Shown: positions 40,225 through 45,732 of the stretch, piece by piece
Numbering within the stretch: position 1 is the stretch's first letter
Layout: every line of letters begins with the position of its first letter
NCBI RefSeq assembly: GCF_026262505.1
Contig: NW_026529286.1
Coordinates: 1 to 45,732 of the forward strand
Length of the DNA stretch: 45,732 bases
DNA from: Trichomonas vaginalis G3
Lineage: Eukaryota > Parabasalia > Trichomonadida > Trichomonadidae
Direction of reading: 5' to 3'
Notes under the pieces: generated by a model
Told to the model about the DNA's origin: nothing
Database searches by the model: none
What the model saw: the letters and a program-made list of their open reading frames with translations, nothing else
Translations under genes and position numbers: made by a program

Positions 40225-42599
40225 CTTATCAAGATGGTAAACCTAAATTCACTGTTTTGGATTCATTATCAAATGCATATGTCGGAGATTCACCATCATA
40301 TCCTTGGGGACAAATCGTTTCAAAAATCAAAGAATTAAACAGAAATATTAAGAATGTATATAATTTTGGACATAAATTATTTGGATTTGAAAATAAATCT
40401 ATCATTTGTTATTTGGAGGAACTCAAAGAGCGTTTTATCTCGAATAGCGATGAAGTAAAGTATCTTCAAACATATGAAACAACACCTAAATTTCAGAAAT
40501 CCGCTGAAGCTTTTACAGAAATGGTAAATATGATTATAAGTGAAAAATATTTGCAAACAGATCTCAGTCAAATTAAAATCAAAATCCATCGTCTAGGGGA
40601 ACAATATATTCTTAAATTTTTAGAAGCATTTATAATTGCCCGCCCCAAATTTTATGCACAGGTTATAGGTTTCTTACAAAATTTTTCATTTGACCAGGAA
40701 TTATACTCAAAAGCAGGAATTTCTAAACCATTAATACAAGCAATAATTAATGGCGATAAAAGATATTCGAATATTTTTGCTTTTTCAGGAAAATCGTGTG
40801 ATTTAACAATCGAAGATTTTATTAATGTTTTAATTTCAGATCAAACAAATCAAAATGGTGAAGAATATTATCAAATACGTATCAGATCTATATTGGATAA
40901 TAGTAAATATTCTTTCTATGAACTAGCAGTTAAATTTGAATCAATTAATATTTTAAATTCGTGTAATATAGATAATGTTACACCAATCATGAAAGCATTG
41001 ATAATGTCAAGCCCAAACGAAACAATTTTCAAAATGAATGATAAATTCAATTTGCAGACTTATCAATTTACAAACCAAATCAAGTATGTTTTATCTTTTG
41101 CATACAATATCTCAGAGTTATTTTCTACATTTAGAAATCCATTACTCTCTTCGATTGTTTCAACAAATAATATTATATCAGTAATGAATTTGAATGAAAG
41201 CAAAGTTATTCGTTTAAAGATTCATTTAATCTTCCATGAGGCCCTAATTCAAAATAATGATTTTATGTACAAGAACTTTAATGTTTTGAATCAAATAAAA
41301 AACAATGACCTTCTGGAAATTTTAGCAAAAGCTTGTTTGAAAGCTGACAAAAAAATTCAAGCAGATTTTGAACAAATCATGGGTATTAAATTTACAGCGA
41401 TCAAACAATTTCATGAATCCATAGAAAAAATTCCAGTTGATCGGTCTCCAATTACAATAGATGGTTGCCATATTTGTTTTGAATGCTCTAAAAATACTGA
41501 TATTGAAAAACTCAAATCAATGCAATTAATTCTAATAAGCCCTGGTATTCATATCAATGTGTTAACTTATGAACAAACATTGAAGTTTTTGGAACAAATG
41601 CCAGCATTTATTCATTTGGGCCTTTCCAATATAAGTTCTGATCGATCTGTAAACTTAAATTATTTTCTACTTCAAAACGAAGATTATTCCCCTTTAAAAA
41701 TTTCTACAGATAATTATTATTACTTTAAGATCACATTGTATGACAAAATCGTATCCTTTGAATATTCAAAAGTATCAGATACGTTGTGGATGATTACTGT
41801 ACCAAAAAACATGAAAAACATAAAATTACCCAAAGAGTTTTCAGGGAGGTTAAAATGGTACATTCAAATAACGAAAGTTGATCTCCCAGGACATCCTCTG
41901 CAAGATGAAATACAGGAAAAAATAAAGCATGATAATGAGATTGGTGATATCTTAACTTCATATCCCGGGAAATTTTATGTAAATTATAGCACAACGATAA
42001 GAAGTGATAGTTTATTCGTCAATGGAAATCCTATAGAATTTCTTATATATATTCCAAGCGAATCAGGAAATTTGGCGTTGGAGTGTAATTTAATTCACTT
42101 AGATGCTACTTTTTCATGGCCGAAATATATATTTATTTTTCCTCGTGGTAATTACTATATGCGAGGTTACCCTCTAGGGATATACATAGGGCGCAGCGAA
42201 TCATCCGCTGCTTATCAACGGTGGCTTACAGCCATGAATATTGAATTTAAATCATTAAACATTATGGAGCACTTTTCAAGAATCAAATGGATGAGCGATT
42301 TAGGTACTGGAGTTTTAAAATTTTTGAATACGAATCATTTCCAAAATTATATCTGTATTAGGCACTATCTCGGAACCATGGGCAATAATACTTTACTACA
42401 TGTTTTTGCTCTGATAGTATTATTATCAAAATCTGCCCAAGATTTTGAGGACAATTACAAATGTTTTGATCCATCGGTTCAGAAAATGTATGCTACAAAG
42501 AATATATCAGATGAGCAACTGGAAAAATGGAAGCAGATATATAAAGATCAAGAGCATTTAGCAGTAGGGATGCGACAGTTTTACGCCATGACCGTTTAA
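40161..42599 (+). CDS. MULE-family transposase, N-terminal and catalytic part (interrupted)
   Basis: DNA transposase that would cut and rejoin element ends in the nucleus. The frame is open from 40161. The residue numbers here count from the TTG at 40257, which is not a credible start; the true start is probably 40069, in another frame. The MULE core is at the C-terminal end: LDATF with the first Asp at 616, RSES with Glu at 648, MSDLGTG with the second Asp at 681, and the CxxH pair Cys700/His703. The third catalytic residue is expected downstream, in the fragment beyond the insertion. The first 560 or so residues are Lys/Asn/Ile-rich, probably mostly helical, and unrecognised. The last 11 codons (42565-42599) come from the inserted element's end, not from the transposase. 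No intron signs are seen. Antisense open frames inside it are shadows. Confidence 0.8.
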   Translation, partial: FNNLYISSNKPYQKEWYTNKITYQDGKPKFTVLDSLSNAYVGDSPSYPWGQIVSKIKELNRNIKNVYNFGHKLFGFENKSIICYLEELKERFISNSDEVKYLQTYETTPKFQKSAEAFTEMVNMIISEKYLQTDLSQIKIKIHRLGEQYILKFLEAFIIARPKFYAQVIGFLQNFSFDQELYSKAGISKPLIQAIINGDKRYSNIFAFSGKSCDLTIEDFINVLISDQTNQNGEEYYQIRIRSILDNSKYSFYELAVKFESINILNSCNIDNVTPIMKALIMSSPNETIFKMNDKFNLQTYQFTNQIKYVLSFAYNISELFSTFRNPLLSSIVSTNNIISVMNLNESKVIRLKIHLIFHEALIQNNDFMYKNFNVLNQIKNNDLLEILAKACLKADKKIQADFEQIMGIKFTAIKQFHESIEKIPVDRSPITIDGCHICFECSKNTDIEKLKSMQLILISPGIHINVLTYEQTLKFLEQMPAFIHLGLSNISSDRSVNLNYFLLQNEDYSPLKISTDNYYYFKITLYDKIVSFEYSKVSDTLWMITVPKNMKNIKLPKEFSGRLKWYIQITKVDLPGHPLQDEIQEKIKHDNEIGDILTSYPGKFYVNYSTTIRSDSLFVNGNPIEFLIYIPSESGNLALECNLIHLDATFSWPKYIFIFPRGNYYMRGYPLGIYIGRSESSAAYQRWLTAMNIEFKSLNIMEHFSRIKWMSDLGTGVLKFLNTNHFQNYICIRHYLGTMGNNTLLHVFALIVLLSKSAQDFEDNYKCFDPSVQKMYATKNISDEQLEKWKQIYKDQEHLAVGMRQFYAMTV
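42557..42564 (+). repeat. Target-site duplication, left copy (TTTAGCAG)
   Basis: TTTAGCAG lies immediately left of the insertion and again immediately right of it at 44969-44976. The 8-bp length and the T at position 2 and A at position 7 match the hAT superfamily preference nTnnnnAn. Both copies read in the same transposase phase (Leu-Ala). Confidence 0.85.
42565..42574 (+). repeat. Left terminal inverted repeat of the hAT-like element
   Basis: TAGGGATGCG is an exact inverse of the right end at 44959-44968. Similarity resumes a few bases inward, with ACGCCAT and GACCG on both sides. Confidence 0.85.
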
Positions 42600-42653
42600 A
42601 AATATAATCATACGCCATTCGACCGAATCACAAAACAATACAAAATTATCGCC
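42583..42653 (+). promoter_or_regulatory. Left subterminal motif cluster (ACGCC)
   Basis: ACGCCAT followed by GACCG begins at 42583, ACGCCATTCGACCG occupies 42612-42625, and a lone CGCC sits at 42650-42653. The sequence CGCC is rare in the surrounding AT-rich DNA. The motifs face the same way relative to the element end as their counterparts on the right, so they are probable transposase-binding sites. Confidence 0.65.
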
Positions 42654-42654
42654 G

Positions 42655-42735
42655 TCCTTTTTTTCCTTTCTTTCTTTCTCTTTTTTTTTCTCTCTTTCTT
42701 TTCTCTTTCCTCTTTTTACTCCTCTTTCTCTTTTC
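42655..42735. repeat. 81-nt polypyrimidine tract
   Basis: Eighty of 81 bases are C or T, in runs such as CTTTCTTTCTTTCTC; the only purine is an A at 42718. It is low-complexity, and the Lys/Glu/Arg-rich frame read from its other strand is an artefact of this composition. The purine-rich array that follows on the same strand is described separately. Confidence 0.9.
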
Positions 42736-42843
42736 ATCATTAAACGTAGAAAGATATATTAATATTATTTTAAAATTAAAAAAAAAATAAAGAAAGTATA
42801 ATAAGTAATTATTTAGTTATCGATATATATATGTAAAGTGATA

Positions 42844-44474
42844 ATCTGAGGAGGAGTCTGAGGATTAGACCGAGGAGTAGTCTGAGAAGTTTGATGATAA
42901 TCTGAGGAGTTTGAGGAGTAGTCTGAGGAGTTTGAGGAGTAGTCTGAGGAGTTTGAGGATAATCTGAGGAGGAGTTTGAGGATAATCTGAGGAGGAGTCT
43001 GAGGATTAGACCGAGGAGTAGTCTGAGGAGTTTGATGATAATCTGAGGAGTTTGAGGAGTAGTCTGAGGAGTAGTTTGAGGAGTTTGAGGATAATCTGAG
43101 GAGTTTGAGGAGTAGTCTGAGGAGTTTGAGGAGTAGTCTGAGGAGTTTGAGGATAATCTGAGGAGTTTGAGGAGTAGTCTGAGGAGGAGTTTGAGGATAA
43201 TCTGAGGAGGAGTCTGAGGATTAGACCGAGGAGTAGTCTGAGGAGTTTGATGATAATCTGAGGAGTTTGAGGAGTAGTCTGAGGAGTAGTTTGAGGAGTT
43301 TGAGGATAATCTGAGGAGTTTGAGGAGTAGTCTGAGGAGTTTGAGGAGTAGTCTGAGGAGTTTGAGGATAATCTGAGGAGTTTGAGGAGTAGTCTGAGGA
43401 GGAGTTTGAGGAGTAGTCTGAGGATAATCTGAGGAGGAGTTTGAGGATAATCTGAGGAGGAGTCTGAGGATTAGACCGAGGAGTAGTCTGAGGAGTTTGA
43501 TGATAATCTGAGGAGTTTGAGGAGTAGTCTGAGGAGTAGTTTGAGGAGTTTGAGGATAATCTGAGGAGTTTGAGGAGTAGTCTGAGGAGTTTGAGGATAA
43601 TCTGAGGAGTTTGAGGAGTAGTCTGAGGAGGAGTTTGAGGATAATCTGAGGAGGAGTCTGAGGATTAGACCGAGGAGTAGTCTGAGGAGTTTGATGATAA
43701 TCTGAGGAGTTTGAGGAGTAGTCTGAGGAGTAGTCTGAGGAGTTTGAGGAGGAGTCTGAAGATTAGACCGAGGAGTTTGAGGAGTAGTCTGAGGATAATC
43801 TGAGGAGTTTGAGGATAATCTGAGCATAATCTGAGGAGGAGTCTGAGGATTAGACTGAGGAGTCTGAGGATTAGACCGAGGAGTAGTCTGAGGAGTTTGA
43901 GGATAATCTGAGGAGGAGTCTGAAGATTAGACCGAGGAGTTTGAGGAGTAGTCTGAGGATAATCTGAGGAGTTTGAGGATAATCTGAGCATAATCTGAGG
44001 AGGAGTCTGAGGATTAGACCGAGGAGTAGTCTGAGGAGTTTGAGGATAATCTGAGGAGGAGTCTGAAGATTAGACCGAGGAGTAGTTTGAGGAGTAGTCT
44101 GAGGAGTTTGAGGATAATCTGAGGAGGAGTCTGAGGATTAGACTGAGGAGTTTGAGGAGTAGTCTGAGGATAATCTGAGGAGTTTGAGGATAATCTGAGC
44201 ATAATCTGAGGAGGAGTCTGAGGATTAGACTGAGGAGTAGTTTGAGGATAATCTGAGGAGTAGTTTCAGGAGTAGTCTGAGGACTAGTCTCAGGACTAGT
44301 CTGATGAGGAGGACTCTAAGGAGTAGTCTGAAGAGTAGTCTTATGAGGAAGATCTGAGGAGGAGTCTGATGAGGAGGGGTCTAAGGAGTAGTCTGAGGAT
44401 GATGAGTAATCTGATAAGGAGTAGTCTGAGGATGATCTGAGGATAACCTGATGACTAGTCTAGGAGTGGTCTAA
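42844..44474 (+). repeat. GAGGAG-rich minisatellite (1.63 kb) inside the hAT-like element
   Basis: A tandem array of short blocks: CTGAGGAGT, TTGAGGAGTAGT, TTGAGGATAAT, CTGAGGAGGAG and a marker block CTGAGGATTAGACCGAGG. The marker begins at 42858, 42999, 43214, 43464, 43658, 43864 and 44007, so a second-order unit of roughly 140-250 bp exists. The right end from about 44230 is degenerate (GACTAGTCTCAGGACTAGT and similar). The top strand is strongly G-rich and C-poor. Thr/Pro/Gln-rich frames on the bottom strand are by-products of the repeat. No part resembles the 12-bp unit of the giant satellite closely enough to claim common descent. Confidence 0.9.
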
Positions 44475-44900
44475 TAAAAATGTAAAATATTTTCAAAGAA
44501 AAAATTCTATGAATTTTATATTTTAATTCTTAGCATTATACTGAATAAAATAAACATAAATATCAAAATTTGAAATTGAACACGCCAAAAAATTGATAAT
44601 CCACATTCAATATTTTGGATGTGGCGTACTTTTTGAATACTCGCCATACGCCTTGGAGTTCTCAATTTTGAATTCGCCTTTATTTGGGCGACCTCAGAAA
44701 AATACGCCATTAAGAAAATATTGTATGAGATTTTAAATTTGAACACGCTCTACCTTAAGGAATTAAATTTATTAAGATATATTTATATATAATAAACGAT
44801 TACTTAAAAAAAGTATTTCATCGCTTATGTAAGTTTCAAAAAAATCACGAAAATAAAAAATCAAGATTAAAATTTTATTTTTAATTTTTGAATTTCTCAA
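44475..44900. other. AT-rich right interior of the hAT-like element with CGCC patch
   Basis: No gene is seen. Between 44581 and 44755 there is a second patch rich in CGCC or GGCG motifs (ACGCC near 44582, GGCGT near 44624, CGCCATACGCC near 44642, ACGCCATT near 44703). It is bracketed by two near copies of TTGAACACGC. The rest is A/T-rich with long A runs. A 76-codon bottom-strand frame across the patch has no recognisable features. Confidence 0.6.
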
Positions 44901-45653
44901 ATGGCGAAATTTTTGGGCGAACAAAAAAAATGTACGCCCGGTCAAATGGCGTGTTTAACGCATCCCTATTTAGCAGCATACCACCGCATTCCACCTATAA
45001 GCACTAATAATAGTGCAGAGGGTAAGCATAGACACATTAACGAACTTGCAAAAAAAGCAAGAAACTTTTCTACTTTCATCAAATTCATTCTGAATGATAC
45101 TATCATTAGGATTAATGAATCAATTGATCCCATTAATAAGCAAAAACGCGAGAAGAATGACTTGTTAAACGAAAAATGCATACATTGCGGATTCTCCTAT
45201 AATGATATTAATACTGATAAGAATCCTTGTAAATATTGCAAGGATTTCTTTATGAATAAGAGTCATGTTCCCTCTGCAGGCATACATGTTATGAAAATAG
45301 GAGAAAACGTAGGTGAAATCATAGAATTCCCAATCGATAAAAATGTAGGTGCTCAGGATGAACTCGTGGATCACAAAGAAAAGAGTTCGCCGATCGAAAT
45401 ATCAAAATACGCAGAATTTATTGATATTGACGATAAAAATAAAGCAGTTTTAGTCGTAAAACTGCTTTATAATCTTGAAACGTTCCAAGATACCAAAGAT
45501 TTAATCAATTCTCTGGAAAAACAATCAAAAAATTATGAATCTGCATTACAAAATAAACCAGAAATTTGGTTGGAAAAATACTTGCCTGAATTAATGAAGG
45601 AAGTAAAAGATGCGAGAGCTGCTAGAATGAGAATGAAGATAATAAAGAAGTAG
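44901..45653 (+). CDS. Chimeric frame: hAT-like end fused to the MULE transposase C-terminal part
   Basis: The 250-codon frame begins at an ATG inside the inserted element; codons 1-22 and part of codon 23 are element sequence. The rest is the C-terminal part of the MULE transposase. It carries STNNSAEGKHRHIN, the family block that usually follows the catalytic domain and may supply the third acidic residue (the Glu of AEG, about 103 residues after the second Asp if the insertion is ignored). A zinc-ribbon-like CX2C-X13-CX2C follows, at residues 93, 96, 110 and 113. The C-terminal third is charged and helical-looking and ends RMRMKIIKK. On its own it lacks both catalytic Asp residues and cannot be an active transposase. 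Whether it is expressed from the element's end is unknown. Confidence 0.75.
   Translation: MAKFLGEQKKCTPGQMACLTHPYLAAYHRIPPISTNNSAEGKHRHINELAKKARNFSTFIKFILNDTIIRINESIDPINKQKREKNDLLNEKCIHCGFSYNDINTDKNPCKYCKDFFMNKSHVPSAGIHVMKIGENVGEIIEFPIDKNVGAQDELVDHKEKSSPIEISKYAEFIDIDDKNKAVLVVKLLYNLETFQDTKDLINSLEKQSKNYESALQNKPEIWLEKYLPELMKEVKDARAARMRMKIIKK
44939..44952 (-). promoter_or_regulatory. Right subterminal motif ACGCCATTTGACCG
   Basis: On the bottom strand this reads ACGCCATTTGACCG, 13 of 14 identical to the left motif at 42612-42625. More GGCG motifs follow inward at 44903 and 44915 and a CGCC at 44935. It is a candidate transposase-binding site. Confidence 0.65.
44959..44968 (-). repeat. Right terminal inverted repeat of the hAT-like element
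   Basis: CGCATCCCTA is the exact reverse complement of the left end TAGGGATGCG. Confidence 0.85.
44969..44976 (+). repeat. Target-site duplication, right copy (TTTAGCAG)
   Basis: Identical to 42557-42564, with no mismatches in 8 bp, which suggests a fairly recent insertion. Confidence 0.85.
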
Positions 45654-45732
45654 AAGATGATGAGTGAAAAAAAAAAAACTTTGCCATAATGAAGCTAGAA
45701 TCGGTTGTCCATGTAGACATTAATGGAATCGC
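45654..45732. other. Sequence after the transposase stop, to the window edge
   Basis: About 80 bases with an A-run at 45668-45679 and no recognisable terminal repeat. It is too short to interpret; the right end of the MULE should lie beyond it. Confidence 0.4.

Larger units (their letters stand above)
42565..44968. mobile_element. Non-autonomous hAT-like element carrying an internal minisatellite
   Basis: This 2404-bp element interrupts the MULE transposase. Its termini are perfect 10-bp inverted repeats, TAGGGATGCG at 42565-42574 and CGCATCCCTA at 44959-44968. They resemble the published Ac terminus (TAGGGATGAAA) and the general hAT pattern. It is flanked by the 8-bp duplication TTTAGCAG. 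Both ends carry subterminal ACGCCATTYGACCG motifs in opposite orientation, a layout known from hAT elements whose transposase binds subterminal repeats. The interior holds a pyrimidine tract (42655-42735), a GAGGAG tandem array (42844-44474) and AT-rich DNA, and no transposase-like frame. It would therefore depend on a transposase made elsewhere. A MULE-type reading (9-bp duplication) is the main alternative, since the base next to the 8-bp repeat can be assigned either way. Confidence 0.8.
40069..45653 (+). mobile_element. Mutator-like (MULE) DNA transposon, coding part, split by an insertion
   Basis: The two coding fragments flanking the insertion belong to one MULE-type transposase. The left fragment has the catalytic-core signatures and the right fragment has the TNN..AEG block that follows them in this family. 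The 8-bp target duplication of the insertion lies in the same reading phase in both. Outside the insertion, the coding length from about 40069 to 45653 is roughly 1057 codons. Terminal inverted repeats and the 9-11-bp target duplications typical of MULEs were not found. The left end is probably within 39846-40068 and the right end is beyond the window. The element is disrupted by the insertion and by a likely one-base loss near its 5' end. Confidence 0.75.

Noticed and set aside
42558-42740. Lys/Glu/Arg-rich bottom-strand frame
   Set aside because: It is the complement of the polypyrimidine tract.
43471-44202. Thr/Pro/Gln-rich proteins on the bottom strand of the GAGGAG array
   Set aside because: Pure repeat translation with several overlapping versions, no unique ends, and located inside a non-coding transposon interior.
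42557-44976. Insertion read as a MULE-type element with a 9- or 10-bp duplication
   Set aside because: ATTTAGCAG can be counted as a 9-bp duplication, but only by removing a base from the matching terminal repeats; a 10-bp count has a mismatch. The 8-bp reading gives perfect ends and fits hAT better. Kept as an alternative.
40377-45374. Bottom-strand frames at 40377-40589, 41794-41994, 44966-45181 and 45165-45374
   Set aside because: They lie opposite the transposase frames, which have family motifs. They are shadows.
1-45732. tRNA, rRNA, telomere repeats or a spliceosomal intron
   Set aside because: No cloverleaf, conserved rRNA block, telomere-type tract or intron-bounded coding sequence was recognised on either strand.

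Overview
The window looks like a repeat-dominated stretch of a low-GC eukaryotic nuclear genome, probably a protist. The reading frames use the standard code and are intronless over more than 2 kb. A MULE-type DNA transposon, dense minisatellites and AT-rich spacers would suit a parabasalid (Trichomonas or Tritrichomonas kind), but that lineage is an inference only. I see no rRNA, tRNA, CRISPR, telomeric repeat or ordinary housekeeping gene.

Layout. (1) Positions 1-39183 are one tandem array that runs off the left edge of the window. The base unit is 12 bp (GACTGACAATAT, GACTGACGGTTT and relatives), mostly in 24-bp pairs. Variants build modules of about 290-460 bp, each with a conserved 72-bp core. 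Modules form units of 419, about 909, 1041 and 1460 bp, then 2.4-5 kb blocks. A 12.9-kb segment occurs twice at an offset of about 16.24 kb. Because 12 is a multiple of 3, many short open frames appear on both strands, but they are not genes. (2) 39184-39450 is AT-rich spacer with a small direct duplication. (3) 39451-39845 is a degenerate 21-bp tandem repeat. (4) 39846-40068 is AT-rich spacer with a perfect 13-bp-arm hairpin. (5) 40069-45653 is a transposase gene of the Mutator-like (MULE) family, split in two by a 2404-bp insertion at 42565-44968.

The insertion is the clearest new result. It has 10-bp terminal inverted repeats (TAGGGATGCG), an 8-bp target duplication (TTTAGCAG) that fits the hAT pattern nTnnnnAn, and subterminal copies of ACGCCATTYGACCG at both ends. 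It has no transposase, so it looks like a non-autonomous hAT-like element. Its interior is mostly a third tandem array (42844-44474) of GAGGAG-rich units, next to an 81-nt pyrimidine tract. The two transposase frames flanking it are in register across the target duplication. The apparent 250-codon gene on the right is therefore a chimera whose first codons come from the inserted element's terminal sequence.

The window is thus a nest of selfish DNA: a giant satellite, a degraded minisatellite, a MULE, and a minisatellite-bearing hAT-like element inside the MULE. The three tandem arrays share a G-over-C strand bias but have different units.
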